Shown: in pieces, positions 37,290-46,008 of the stretch
Numbering within the stretch: position 1 is the stretch's first letter
Layout of the letters: each line of letters starts with the position of its first letter
Source of the DNA: Actinomadura hibisca NBRC 15177
Lineage (GTDB): Bacteria > Actinomycetota > Actinomycetes > Streptosporangiales > Streptosporangiaceae
Reading direction: 5' to 3'
Length of the DNA: 52,205 nucleotides
Assembly: GCF_001552635.1 (NCBI RefSeq)
Contig: NZ_BCRO01000066.1
Coordinates: 1-52,205 of the forward strand
Translations under genes and position numbers: made by a program
Notes under the pieces: generated by a model
What the model was told of the DNA's origin: nothing
Seen by the model: the letters and a program-made list of their open reading frames with translations, nothing else
Database searches by the model: none

Positions 37290-37708
37290 CCCTTGGCCTT
37301 CGTGTAGGTCAGGTTGGTGCCCGCGAAGGTCAGCTTGCTCCCGCCGTCGGCGACGGTCACGCCCCAGTAGGAGGAGGTCTTCGGGTCGCCGCCCTGCCAG
37401 GAGAAGCGGAACTTGCCGTTCCCCTCGGGGATGGCCTGCCCGCTCCACAGGGTCTGCTTCTCCTTCATCCACACCCCGGTGCCGTCGTTCTTGAACTGGA
37501 AGTAGTCCTTGGCGGAGCTGACCCACTTGCCCACCAGGGGTTTCACCTGCGCCGGCTGCACCTGGGGCACCGGGGCGAGCTTGGTCGGCTTGGCCTCCGG
37601 GACCGACTCGTCCTTCTTCTTCTCACCGCCCCCGCAGGCGGTGATCAGCAGCGCGGCGGCGACGGCCGTGCAGGCGAGGGAGACGGTCGATCGGGCCCGC
37701 ACGATCAC
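37286..37708 (-). CDS. Small lipoprotein of the MoxR-VWA operon
   Basis: The 140-residue predicted lipoprotein has signal RARSTVSLACTAVAAALLIT and lipobox ITAC. A charged KKKDESVPEAKPTK spacer follows, then a small beta-rich domain (GKWVSSAKDYFQFKNDGTGVWM, SSYWGVTVADGGSKLTFAGT) that resembles lipocalin-like or META-type domains. I do not recognise a family. The GTG at 37708 is five bases after GGAGG; GTG at 37702 is also possible. It is translationally coupled to the MoxR gene, which suggests it is a partner or client. Confidence 0.75.
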
Positions 37709-37833
37709 GTGCACCTCCGGGAGGGGAAGAAGCGAAAGTTTACCGATCGGTACCGTATCCGGACCGGCCTCCTCCCTGCGAGGTATGGCCGGTTTCCTCC
37801 TCTGGAGGGTCGTGCCGGACGGGTGCGCCGACC

Positions 37834-37839
37834 TATAAC
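37834..37839 (+). promoter_or_regulatory. -10 element of a probable leaderless gene
   Basis: TATAAC ends six bases before the ATG at 37846 and there is no ribosome binding site, so transcription should begin at the start codon. No clear -35 hexamer is visible. Confidence 0.5.
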
Positions 37840-37845
37840 CGAACC

Positions 37846-38208
37846 ATGACCACTCCACGCCTGCCCCGCGAGGACCTGAAGGCGGCCGTGGCCGCCCGCG
37901 AGGAACTCGGGCTCGGCCCCGACTACGACGACGCCTTCCTGGAGACGGTCGTGGACCGCATCGAGGAGGCCCTCCAGGCCCGCGCCGCCGACGGCGCGCC
38001 GCGCCGGGCGAAGGCCGCCAAGCGGCTCGCCCGGCAGGACTCGGCCGACCGGAACGCGGGGCTGGCGCTGGCCATCGTGTCCCTGGTGGCGGCCATCCCG
38101 CTGAGCGCCATCGGCGTCGCGCAGGCCGACCTGCCGGGGCTGCTCATCGTGTGGGTGGGCATCGTCCTGGTGAACGTCACCTTCACGCTGCGCCCCCGGC
38201 GGGACTGA
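37846..38208 (+). CDS. Small integral membrane protein
   Basis: The 120-residue protein has a soluble, charged N-terminal half (residues 1-68, helical, Arg/Lys/Asp-rich) and two C-terminal transmembrane helices (AGLALAIVSLVAAIPLSAIG and LPGLLIVWVGIVLVNVTFTL) with a positively charged tail. The pattern DDAFLETVVDRIEEAL is seen in many actinobacterial small membrane proteins of unknown role. It is divergent from the MoxR operon. Confidence 0.78.
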   Translation: MTTPRLPREDLKAAVAAREELGLGPDYDDAFLETVVDRIEEALQARAADGAPRRAKAAKRLARQDSADRNAGLALAIVSLVAAIPLSAIGVAQADLPGLLIVWVGIVLVNVTFTLRPRRD

Positions 38209-38211
38209 GCC

Positions 38212-38250
38212 GCCCCGATGCCGCCCCGATGCCGTCCCGATGCCGTCCCG
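38212..38250. repeat. 11-bp tandem repeat next to a terminator
   Basis: The unit GCCCCGATGCC/GTCCCGATGCC is repeated about 3.5 times in the gap between two convergent genes. Its last copy merges into the terminator stem. It is probably a slippage-made minisatellite. Confidence 0.7.
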
Positions 38251-38275
38251 GCGCCCGTGCGGACGCCGGGACGGC
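38242..38275. terminator. Bidirectional terminator between membrane protein and acyl-CoA dehydrogenase genes
   Basis: GCCGTCCCGGCG (38242-38253) pairs perfectly with CGCCGGGACGGC (38264-38275) over a 10-base loop, between convergent genes. Confidence 0.75.
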
Positions 38276-38287
38276 CCGGTGACGGCG

Positions 38288-40483
38288 TTACTTGCCCGGC
38301 TCGGGGTCGCGGGGCAGGCCGAGCAGCCGCTCGCCGATGATGTTCAGCTGCACCTCGGTGGTGCCGCCGTAGATCGTCATCGCGCGGCTGAACAACATGG
38401 CGCGGGCCACGATGCCGCTCTCGGCCATGGTGACCTCCGTGCTGGCCGCCGCGCCCTGCGCCGCCCAGCAGTAGTCGGCCACGTCCTGGTTGAACTGCAC
38501 GCCCAGCAGCTTGCGCACCGACGCCTCGGCGCCCGGCTCGACGCCGTTGAGCTGCTTGAGGGTGGTGCGCAGGCCCAGCAGGTCGATGGACTGGCCCTGG
38601 GCGACCAGCTTGCCGACCTCGGCGGCGGCGACCGGGTCGAGCTCGCGGCCCTTGAAGAAGTCCAGCAGCTCGGGCACGCCCATGCCCATGCCGCCGCCGG
38701 TGGACAGCGACACCCGCTCGTTGGACAGGGTGTTGCGGGCGACCTGCCAGCCCTTGTCGACCTCGCCGACCACGCAGTCGTCGGGCACGAACACGCCGTC
38801 GAGGAACACCTCGTTGAAGATGGCCTCGCCGGTCAGCTCCTTGAGCGGCCGGACGTCGACGCCCTCGGCCTTCATGTCCACCAGGAAGTAGCTGATGCCG
38901 TCGTGCTTGGCGGCGTCGGGGTTGGTGCGGGCGATGCAGAAGCCCCACTGGGCGAACTGCGCCACCGAGGTCCAGATCTTCTGGCCGGTGAGCTTCCAGC
39001 CGCCCTCGACCCGCTCGGCCTTCATCGACAACGAGGCGAGGTCGGAGCCCGCGCCGGGCTCGGAGAACAGCTGGCACCACACCAGCTCGCCGCGCAGCGT
39101 GGGGCGCAGGAAGCGCTCCTTCTGCTCCTCGGTGCCGTAGCGGACCAGCGACGGCACCAGCCACGCGCCGATCACCAGGTTGGGGGCCTTGACCTTGGCG
39201 GCCCGCAGCTCCTGCTGGATGAGGATCTGCTCGATCGGCCCGGCGCCGCGTCCCCAGGGCTGGGGGAAGTGCGGCACGGTCCAGCCCTCGTCGCCCATCT
39301 TGTGGTTGCGGGCGGTCTTGTCCTCGACCGCGGCCAGCTCGGCGACCTCGGCGCGGATGCGCTCGCGCAGCGGCTGGGTGTCGTCGTCGAGCTCCAGCTC
39401 GACCTCGCGGCGGCCACCGGCCAGCGCGAGGTCGGCCACCTTGGCGGCCCAGTCCTTGGCCGGGCCGAGCAGGGCCCGCAGGGTGAGGGCGCGGCGCAGG
39501 TAGAGGTGCGCGTCGTGCTCCCAGGTGAAGCCGATGCCGCCGAGGATCTGGATGGCGTCGCGGGCGGTCTGCACCCCGGCGTCGGTGGCGATCACGGCGG
39601 AGACGGCGGCGGCGAAGCCGGCGTCCTCGGCGCCCTCGTCCAGGGCGCGGGCGGCGTCCCAGGCGGCGGCGCGGGCCTGCTCCAGCGCGATCAGCGCGCG
39701 GGCGGCCTTGTGCTTGACGCCCTGGAACTGGCCGATCGGGCGGCCGAACTGCTCGCGCACCTTCGCGTACTCGGCGGCGGTGGTGACCAGCCAGCCCGCC
39801 AGGCCCGCGGCCTCCGCGCCGAACAGCGCGGCGGCCAGGTCGCGGACGCGGCCGGTGGTGAGGCCGTCCAGCACGCGGTCGGCGGCCACGGTGACGCCGG
39901 CGGCCTCGACCTTGGCGACGCGGCGCACCCGGTCCAGGCTCTCCACCGGCGTGACGGTGAGGTCGACGGCGTCGACCGCGACCCACTCGGTGGCCCCGTC
40001 GACCTCCACCGGTAGCACCAGCACGTCGGCCAGGCTCGCGCCCAGCACCGTGTCGGCACTGCCGGTGACGGTCAGCACGTCGTTGTCGCGGGTGCCGGTC
40101 AGGCCCCCGGCCAGCGCGACCGCGCCCGTCTTCGAGCCGTCGGACAACACCGGCAGCAGCTCGGTGCGGGCCTTGGCGTTGCTGGAGGCGTTGACCACCG
40201 AGCTGGCCAGCACGGTCGGCAGGAACGGGCCGGGCGCGGCGACGCGGCCCAGCTCCTCCAGCACCACCGCGAGCTCCAGCAGGCCGTAGCCCTGCCCGCC
40301 CTGCTCCTCGTCCAGGTGCAGGCCCAGCAGGCCCTGCTCGGCCAGGGCCGACCAGAACGGGGGCCGGGCCTCGCCCTCGGCCTCCAGGGCGGCCCGGACG
40401 ACCGCCGTGGTGATGTTGCGCTCGGCGAATCCGCGTACCGAATCGGCGAGTGCCTCGTGCTCCTCGGTCAACCCGATGGCCAT
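38288..40483 (-). CDS. Fused two-domain acyl-CoA dehydrogenase (FadE34/FadE6-like)
   Basis: The 731-residue protein has two complete acyl-CoA dehydrogenase domains in tandem, about residues 1-370 and 385-731. The first half ends in ILGGIGFTWEHDAHLYLRRA, typical of the alpha-type subunits of heterotetrameric sterol side-chain dehydrogenases. The second half has the full flavin and substrate motifs (CQLFSEPGAGSDLASL, GQKIWTSVAQFAQW, TIYGGTTEVQLNIIGERLLG). Mycobacterial FadE34 (ChsE3) has the same fused design and acts on steroid side chains. The upstream region has an imperfect TetR-type inverted repeat. It is a single gene; the exact acyl-CoA is unknown. Confidence 0.92.
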   Translation of the reverse strand: MAIGLTEEHEALADSVRGFAERNITTAVVRAALEAEGEARPPFWSALAEQGLLGLHLDEEQGGQGYGLLELAVVLEELGRVAAPGPFLPTVLASSVVNASSNAKARTELLPVLSDGSKTGAVALAGGLTGTRDNDVLTVTGSADTVLGASLADVLVLPVEVDGATEWVAVDAVDLTVTPVESLDRVRRVAKVEAAGVTVAADRVLDGLTTGRVRDLAAALFGAEAAGLAGWLVTTAAEYAKVREQFGRPIGQFQGVKHKAARALIALEQARAAAWDAARALDEGAEDAGFAAAVSAVIATDAGVQTARDAIQILGGIGFTWEHDAHLYLRRALTLRALLGPAKDWAAKVADLALAGGRREVELELDDDTQPLRERIRAEVAELAAVEDKTARNHKMGDEGWTVPHFPQPWGRGAGPIEQILIQQELRAAKVKAPNLVIGAWLVPSLVRYGTEEQKERFLRPTLRGELVWCQLFSEPGAGSDLASLSMKAERVEGGWKLTGQKIWTSVAQFAQWGFCIARTNPDAAKHDGISYFLVDMKAEGVDVRPLKELTGEAIFNEVFLDGVFVPDDCVVGEVDKGWQVARNTLSNERVSLSTGGGMGMGVPELLDFFKGRELDPVAAAEVGKLVAQGQSIDLLGLRTTLKQLNGVEPGAEASVRKLLGVQFNQDVADYCWAAQGAAASTEVTMAESGIVARAMLFSRAMTIYGGTTEVQLNIIGERLLGLPRDPEPGK

Positions 40484-40519
40484 GCGTCACCTTCTCTCAG
40501 ACCGCTATTGACCCAGATT

Positions 40520-40536
40520 CTAGAACAGCATTCTGG
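40520..40536. promoter_or_regulatory. TetR-type inverted repeat in the fadE promoter
   Basis: CTAGAAC-AGC-ATTCTGG (5 of 7 arm positions pair) lies 37 bases before the fadE start in an AT-richer patch. It resembles the AGAAC..GTTCT operators of KstR-like regulators but does not fit the KstR consensus exactly. Confidence 0.4.
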
Positions 40537-40560
40537 TCGTGTGCGGCAGTGACCTTACTC

Positions 40561-41649
40561 TCACGGGCGGCGCGCATCCACCTCGCCGGGACCGTCCCGG
40601 CCGGGGCCCCGGCCGGATTCGACCGAGGCGTCCCCGGCGTCCTTTTCGGCGCCGTTCCCGGCACCCTTCTCGGTGCCCGGCACGACCGGCTCGCCCGGCT
40701 TCGGCGCCGCCTTCTTCGGCGGGACCGCCAGGCTGGCGACGGTGACGGCGACCAGGGTGCCCGCGATGACCGCCAGCGACAGCCAGATCGGGATCTCCGG
40801 GGCCCAGTGCTGGCCGTACTCGTGCAGCGCGTGGAAGATCAGCTTGAGGCCGATGAAGCCGAGGATGAACGCCAGGCCGTGGCCGAGGTAGACCAGCCGG
40901 TCGGTGAGGCCGCCCAGCAGGAAGTACAGCTGCACCAGGCCCATCAGGGCGAAGGCGTTGGCGGTGAACACCAGGTAGGGCTCGGTGGTCAGACCGAAGA
41001 TCGCCGGGATGGAGTCCAGCGCGAACAGCACGTCGGTGGAGCCGATCGCGATCATCACGATGAACAGCGGCGTGACCATCCGGCGGCCGTTCTTGCGGGT
41101 GAACGCCTTGTCACCGTCGTAGTCGTCGCTGGTGGGCAGCACCCGCTTGGCCCAGCGCAGCAGGAAGTTCTCCTTGAACTCCTCGTCCTCGTCGTCGCCG
41201 CGCACCAGCCCGATGGCGGTCCAGATCAGGATCGCGCCGAAGATGAAGAACACCCAGGTGAAGGTGGAGATCGCGGCCGCGCCGACGGCGATGAACGCGC
41301 CGCGCAGGATCAGCGCGATGATGATCCCGGCCATCAGCACCTTGTGCTGGGCGTGCTTGGGCACCGCGAAGCGCGCCAGGATCACCATGAACACGAACAG
41401 GTTGTCGACGCTCAGGCTCTTCTCGGTGACGAAGCCGCCGAAGTACTGGGCGGCGTACTCGCCGCCGGAGAACAGCCAGACGCCGAGGCCGAACACCACC
41501 GCCAGCGAGATGTAGACCGCCGACCAGAAGGCGGCGCGCCGGGTGTCGAACTCCCGGGTGTCGTTGCGGTGGATGACCAGCAGGTCGATGAGAATGACGG
41601 CGAGGATCCCGACCAGCGTCAGGGCCCACACCCAAGGGGACACGTGCAA
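40561..41649 (-). CDS. TerC-family metal exporter
   Basis: The 362-residue polytopic TerC protein has the family motifs KSLSVDNLFVFMVILARF and IAIGSTDVLFALDSIPAIFG with conserved membrane aspartates, about nine hydrophobic helices, and a charged Lys/Pro/Gly/Asp tail. Several TerC proteins export manganese. I start it at TTG 41649 (LHVSPWVWALTL), six bases after GGAGGA; the alternative GTG at 41643 is 12 bases away. Translation is predicted to be controlled by the yybP-ykoY riboswitch just upstream, which strongly supports a Mn2+ export role. Confidence 0.93.
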   Translation of the reverse strand: MHVSPWVWALTLVGILAVILIDLLVIHRNDTREFDTRRAAFWSAVYISLAVVFGLGVWLFSGGEYAAQYFGGFVTEKSLSVDNLFVFMVILARFAVPKHAQHKVLMAGIIIALILRGAFIAVGAAAISTFTWVFFIFGAILIWTAIGLVRGDDEDEEFKENFLLRWAKRVLPTSDDYDGDKAFTRKNGRRMVTPLFIVMIAIGSTDVLFALDSIPAIFGLTTEPYLVFTANAFALMGLVQLYFLLGGLTDRLVYLGHGLAFILGFIGLKLIFHALHEYGQHWAPEIPIWLSLAVIAGTLVAVTVASLAVPPKKAAPKPGEPVVPGTEKGAGNGAEKDAGDASVESGRGPGRDGPGEVDARRP

Positions 41650-41785
41650 CGCGACTCCTCCGGCTCGGTTGTATGCCGGAGGTCTCTCCCGCCCTGATGC
41701 GCGGGCCGACGGCCCGGGTCGGCACGGACCGACCGTATTGACGAAACCGCCGCGCGGGGATACTCCCCTCCACTGCCTACTCCAA
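41650..41785 (-). promoter_or_regulatory. yybP-ykoY manganese riboswitch of terC
   Basis: Read on the minus strand, the leader contains GGGGAGTA (41768-41761), CGTCAATACGG and GAGAGACCTCCGGC in order. These correspond to the conserved GGGGAGUA, the CGUCAACA-type loop and the GCAAGACC-type segment of the yybP-ykoY aptamer. P1 is GGAGG (41771-41767) with CCTCC (41682-41678). The same CCTCC belongs to CCTCCGGC (41682-41675), which pairs perfectly with GCCGGAGG (41664-41657), the ribosome binding site of terC. The two pairings exclude each other, so Mn2+ binding should free the site and turn translation on (inference). Confidence 0.85.
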
Positions 41786-41920
41786 CGCGCACACCATGTG
41801 GCGCGTTCCCTACCCAGAGAAATTTTTCCCGAAGGCGCGAACCCGAACCCCGCGCCGAGCATCTAAGGCCCGACGATCACCAGCCCGCGCCCCGGCGACC
41901 GCCCGGCCGCCGCCGGCCCG

Positions 41921-41948
41921 GCCACTGGGCTTTCCGCGTCCCAGTGGC
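41921..41948 (-). terminator. Terminator of the murJ-glycosyltransferase operon
   Basis: GCCACTGGG and CCCAGTGGC form a perfect 9-bp stem (41921-41929 with 41940-41948) with a 10-base loop, 20 bases after the glycosyltransferase stop. The remaining 41786-41920 stretch holds an AT-rich patch near 41818-41830 that may include the terC promoter; I see no gene. Confidence 0.75.
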
Positions 41949-41967
41949 AGGTCCCCCGCCACCCGGA

Positions 41968-43185
41968 TCAGCGGCCCCCGGCCGCCAGTTCCCGGTAGAT
42001 CCCCGCGAGCTGGTCCACCGCGTCGGCCTCGGTCGGCAACGTCGCGGCCCGCTGGGCGGCCGCCGCGCCGAGCCGCACCGCCAGCGCCGGATCGTCCAGC
42101 ACGCGGCCCACGGCCCGCTCCAGCGCCGCCGCGTCGCCCGGCGGCACCAGCAGCGCCGCCTCGCTCTCGGGGCCGTGCAGCAGCGGCCCGCCCGGCCCCT
42201 GCCGGTCGGGCCGGTCCGCGCCGACCATGACCGGCACGCCGCCGACCCGGGTGGCGACCAGCGGCCGCCCGGCGCGCAGGATCTCCTGGACGATCAGCGG
42301 CTGCCCCTCCCACACGCTGGGCACCACCGCCACGTCGGCGGCCGTCAGCAGCTCCGGGACGTCCATGCGGCGGCCCAGCAGCACCACCGGCAGCCCCTCG
42401 GCCTCGATCCGGGCGCGCAGCGCCGGCTCCAGCGGCCCGTCCCCCGCGATCGCCACCAGCGGCCGGGGGCCGCGCCGCCCCCAGCCCGCCGCCGCGTCCA
42501 GCAGCGTCGGCAGGCCCTTCTGGTCGGCCAGCCGCGCCACGGTGACGATCAGCGGCCGGTCCCCCACGCCCAGCTCGGCGCGCAGGTCGGCGCGGGCGGC
42601 CGGGCCGGGCTGCGAGCGCGGCGGGGGCGCGGGCACCAGCGCGTCGCCCACCGACCGGGCCCCCAGCTCCCGCATCCGCTCCACCAGGTCGGGCGAGACG
42701 CCCAGCACGCGGGTCGCCCCGCGCGCCACCACCCGCTCCAGCGCCCCGTACACCGCGGCGGTCCGGCCACCGGCGATCACGGCGTTGTGCAGGGTGACCA
42801 CCAGCGGCACCCCGCCGCGCCCCACGTGCAGCGGGCCGGGCGCGACCCGCGCCGTGGCGGCCACGGCCAGCGCCCCGGCGCGCAGCCCGTGCGCGTGCAC
42901 GACGTCGGCGCCGCGCAGCAGCCCGCGCAGCCGCGCGACGGCCTTGGCGTCGCTGACGGGGCGCGGCCGGTCGGCCAGATCCACCTCGGCGAACCGGGCC
43001 CCGGCGGCGGTGAAGCCGAACAGCTCCTCGGTCGCGGCGGGCCCGCACACCAGCACCCGCGCCCCGCGCGCCACCAGCCCGGCGGCCACCGACCGCACGT
43101 GCCGGCCCACGCCTCCGGCGCTGGTGCCCAGCACCAGCGCCACCCGCAACCCCGCCAGCTCGTCGGAGACCTTCACATCAGACAT
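41968..43185 (-). CDS. GT4-type glycosyltransferase
   Basis: The 405-residue GT-B protein has GTSAGGVGRHVRSVAAGL (acceptor-side glycine loop), VARLADQKGLPTLLDA (donor-binding entrance) and PSVWEGQPLIVQEILRAG, in which the EX7E motif is intact. It transfers a sugar from a nucleotide donor; the donor and acceptor are unknown. The start overlaps the murJ-like gene by 8 bases, so the transferase probably acts on the lipid-linked product that the flippase exports. There is no signal peptide, in line with a cytoplasmic membrane face location. Confidence 0.9.
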   Translation of the reverse strand: MSDVKVSDELAGLRVALVLGTSAGGVGRHVRSVAAGLVARGARVLVCGPAATEELFGFTAAGARFAEVDLADRPRPVSDAKAVARLRGLLRGADVVHAHGLRAGALAVAATARVAPGPLHVGRGGVPLVVTLHNAVIAGGRTAAVYGALERVVARGATRVLGVSPDLVERMRELGARSVGDALVPAPPPRSQPGPAARADLRAELGVGDRPLIVTVARLADQKGLPTLLDAAAGWGRRGPRPLVAIAGDGPLEPALRARIEAEGLPVVLLGRRMDVPELLTAADVAVVPSVWEGQPLIVQEILRAGRPLVATRVGGVPVMVGADRPDRQGPGGPLLHGPESEAALLVPPGDAAALERAVGRVLDDPALAVRLGAAAAQRAATLPTEADAVDQLAGIYRELAAGGR

Positions 43186-44791
43186 CTCGGGTGACCTTCC
43201 GGCTGAGGACGGCCCGCAGATCCCGGCCGTCGATCACGAACGCGACCAACAGGAACACCGCACCGGCCACCGCCGCAGCCAGCGCGCCGACGGCGATGTC
43301 GCGCACCTGGCCGCCGGTGCCCACCAGCGCCGCGACCGCGTACCCGGCCGCGCCGCCCGCCGCGCCGCCCGCCAAGCCCGCCAGCAGCGCGCGCGGCACC
43401 CCGCGCACGGCGGCAGCGCCCCGGGCCCGCACCAGCGTGACCAGCAGCAGCACGCCCGCGACCGTCATGCCGATCGCGTTGCCCAGGCCCAGCGCCGCCA
43501 CCACCCACCGGCGGTCGGCGGCCGCCACCAGCGCCAGGTCGGCGACCATGACGACGGCCCAGCCCGCGACGACGGCCAGCGCGCCCATCTTGCCGCGCCG
43601 GGCCGCGTACAGCACCCGGCCGAGGTGCGCGACCAGTCCGTACCCCAGCAGGCCCGGCGCGAACGCCAGCACCGCGCGGGCCAGGACCTCCTGCTGGTCG
43701 GGGCGGCCGGGGTTGAACACCCCGGCGGCGGGCAGCGCCACCGCCGCCAGGGCGGCGGCCCCGGCGCACGACACCAGGATCACCGCGCGGGTGGTCTTGG
43801 CGGTGATGCGGTCGAACTCGGCGGCCTCGTCGGCGCCGGTGCGCGCCGACAACATCGGGAACGCGCTGGTGGCGATCGGCACCGCCAGGATCGCCCACGG
43901 CAGCAGGTAGATCGCCCAGGCGTACTGGTAGTTGGCGAGCGCGCCGCCGGTGCCCTCGTAGCTGAGCCGCACCACCAGCAGCGCCGAGACCTGCTGGGCG
44001 ACGACGGTGGCGAGCCCCGCGATCGCCAGCCGCCGCACCCGGCGCGCCACGCCGGGCGGGAAGCGCAGCGCGGGCCGCAGCCCGAGACGCAGCCGCCACA
44101 CCGCGATCCCGGCGGTGACCGCCATCGCCACGCCGCCGAGCGCGGTGCCGATCGACAACGTCAGCTCGGCGTCCAGCGGCAGGTGCGCGAGGTCGTTCTC
44201 GTAGCCGCGGCCGAGCGGCGCGTAGACGAGGTAGGCGACGATCACCACCAGGCTGGACATCAGCGGGGCCAGCGCGGGGGCGGCGAACCGGCGGTGCGAC
44301 TGGAGCAGCCCGTACAACACCACCGCCAGCCCGTACATGATCATCTGGGGGGCCATCACCGCCAGCATGTCGCCGCCGACCGCCACGATGGCGTCGCGGT
44401 CGCACCCGGCGAGGTCGGGCCCGACCAGCACCTGCATGATCGGCCGCGCCAGCAGCGCCATCAGCAACGACAGCGGCACCATCAGCAGCACGATCCAGGT
44501 GACCAGCGCCGAGGCGATCTGCCGGACCTGCGCGCGGTCGCCGCGCTCGGCGGGCCCGGCCAGCACCGGCACCACCATGCTGGCCAGCGCGCCGCCCGCG
44601 ACGATCTCGTAGACGATCGCGGGGATCTGGGTGGAGGTGAAGTAGGCCTGGCTCAGGCAGGAGGTGGTGACGGTCTGGGAGAAGACGTAGGTGCGGCCGA
44701 ACCCCGCCAGCCGGGACAGCACGGTGATGATCCCGATGACGACGGCGGCGCCCGCGAGGCCGCCGGTGAGGCGGCGGAGCTGCGGGCTCAC
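43178..44791 (-). CDS. MurJ/MviN-type lipid flippase
   Basis: The protein has 537 residues from the GTG at 44791 (VSPQLRRLTGGLAG), with about 14 predicted transmembrane helices and MOP-superfamily features such as SRLAGFGRTYVFSQTV, the FTSTQIPAIVYEIVAGGALASMVVPVL block and AWAILAVPIATSAFPMLS. MurJ flips lipid II; this copy sits away from mur genes and beside a PNPT enzyme and a GT4, so it may flip another lipid-linked glycan (inference). It lacks the large pseudokinase tail of mycobacterial MurJ. An in-frame extension to 44986 is open but low-complexity and is not included. Confidence 0.88.
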   Translation of the reverse strand: MSPQLRRLTGGLAGAAVVIGIITVLSRLAGFGRTYVFSQTVTTSCLSQAYFTSTQIPAIVYEIVAGGALASMVVPVLAGPAERGDRAQVRQIASALVTWIVLLMVPLSLLMALLARPIMQVLVGPDLAGCDRDAIVAVGGDMLAVMAPQMIMYGLAVVLYGLLQSHRRFAAPALAPLMSSLVVIVAYLVYAPLGRGYENDLAHLPLDAELTLSIGTALGGVAMAVTAGIAVWRLRLGLRPALRFPPGVARRVRRLAIAGLATVVAQQVSALLVVRLSYEGTGGALANYQYAWAIYLLPWAILAVPIATSAFPMLSARTGADEAAEFDRITAKTTRAVILVSCAGAAALAAVALPAAGVFNPGRPDQQEVLARAVLAFAPGLLGYGLVAHLGRVLYAARRGKMGALAVVAGWAVVMVADLALVAAADRRWVVAALGLGNAIGMTVAGVLLLVTLVRARGAAAVRGVPRALLAGLAGGAAGGAAGYAVAALVGTGGQVRDIAVGALAAAVAGAVFLLVAFVIDGRDLRAVLSRKVTRDV

Positions 44792-45101
44792 CGGCCCCGT
44801 CCCCCCGACGGCACCGCTGGGCCTCCGGCCCCGACCGGGGCCCCGGCTAGGGGCTCGGCCGGAAACGTGGCCGAAGGGACGGTCGAAGGGCATGGCGGGG
44901 GCACAGAGGTCATGGCTTTCCGAGCGGGGGGCGGAGCCGGGCGGGACACGCCCGGACGACGGGTCAGGGGCAGGGGGCGGCCCCACCGGCAGGACGGGGA
45001 GCAGGCCGGTGGGTGGGGCAGGGGGCGGGCCACCGGACGGCCCGGTCGGCGGGACGGGGGGCGGACCACTGGGCTGACCGCTGGACGGAGCAGAAGCCGG
45101 G
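44792..45101. other. 310-base G-tract-rich gap with hairpin and quadruplex potential
   Basis: No gene is seen, apart from a possible N-terminal extension of the flippase to 44986. The plus strand is full of G-tracts. 45011-45029 reads GGG-T-GGGG-CA-GGGGG-C-GGG, a formal G-quadruplex pattern, and it forms the loop of a 7-bp stem CCGGTGG (45006-45012) with CCACCGG (45030-45036). It may slow or end transcription between the PNPT gene and the flippase. Confidence 0.6.
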
Positions 45102-46004
45102 TCAGGAGGCCGGGGCGGGCTCGGCGGGGGCCGGGTCCGGCGCGGCGGCGGGGGCGGCCGGGCGGCGGCCCAGCATGTCGATGCGGTGCAGCACCGGCGT
45201 CCGCGCGATCACCTTCGTGAAGCTGACGACCTCGCTGGCCGCGTTCAGGCCCGCGACCCCCGCCAGCGCCGCCAGCCGGGGGCCCCGGCCGAGCCGCGCG
45301 GCGGCCAGGCCGAGCAGCGCGCCCAGCGCGTTCGCCCCGGTGTCGCCGAGCATCGCGCGCTCGCCCAGGTCTTCCGGCAGCAGCGCGGCGGCCGCGCCCA
45401 GCGGCGCGGCGACCACCGCCGACCCCACCGGGGTCAGCGCCAGCGGCACGCCGGTGATCAGCCCGACCTTGATCGCGCGACCGGGCCGCAGGTCGAACAG
45501 GTTCATCAGGTTGGCGCTCCCGGCCACCAGCGCGCCGTTGACCAGCGTGTCGAACGCGCGGCCCGCGCGGGTGGGCGCGGGCGACCCGGCGACGGCGGCG
45601 GCCGCCAGGCCCGTCGCGCCGATGCCGAGGATCTTCACCGCGCCCGTGGTGACCTCGCCGCGCGCCAGCGCGCCCAGGTGGCCCTTGAAGCCGCGCGAGG
45701 ACGCCGAGCCCGACAGGTCGTCGTAGCCGCCCAGCAGCCCCGACCCCGCGCCCGCCAGCAGTGCGGCGGCGCGGGCCCGGCCCGTCAGCCCCGGCGCGAG
45801 CAGGCCCGCCGCCGCGGCCCCGGCCGCGAACGCCGGGCCCTCCAGCAGCGTCACCGGCTCGCCGCGGTGGTTGACGCGGCCCCACACCTCGCCCCCCGGC
45901 CGTCCGGCGAGTCCGGGCGGGCGGCGGGTCAGCGCGGTGTAGGCGGTGCGGGCGGCCACGGCCCCGAGGGCGGCCCCGGCCAGCAGGCGGGCGGCAGGCT
46001 TCAC
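45102..46004 (-). CDS. MraY/WecA-like polyprenyl-phosphate sugar-1-phosphate transferase
   Basis: The 300-residue membrane protein has the PNPT-superfamily catalytic motifs in order: GGYDDLSGS (D95, D96), KGHLGAL, NLMNLFDLRPGRAIK (N168, D171) and MLGDTGANALGALLG (D221), then HRIDMLGRR. The usual NLxDGxDG reads NLFDLRPGR. It should link a sugar-1-phosphate to a polyprenyl phosphate. It is shorter and more divergent than MraY or WecA. It lies four bases after mctB, so it is in the SteA/MctB unit, and it precedes the flippase and GT4 genes. Confidence 0.82.
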   Translation of the reverse strand: MKPAARLLAGAALGAVAARTAYTALTRRPPGLAGRPGGEVWGRVNHRGEPVTLLEGPAFAAGAAAAGLLAPGLTGRARAAALLAGAGSGLLGGYDDLSGSASSRGFKGHLGALARGEVTTGAVKILGIGATGLAAAAVAGSPAPTRAGRAFDTLVNGALVAGSANLMNLFDLRPGRAIKVGLITGVPLALTPVGSAVVAAPLGAAAALLPEDLGERAMLGDTGANALGALLGLAAARLGRGPRLAALAGVAGLNAASEVVSFTKVIARTPVLHRIDMLGRRPAAPAAAPDPAPAEPAPAS

Positions 46005-46008
46005 TGGA

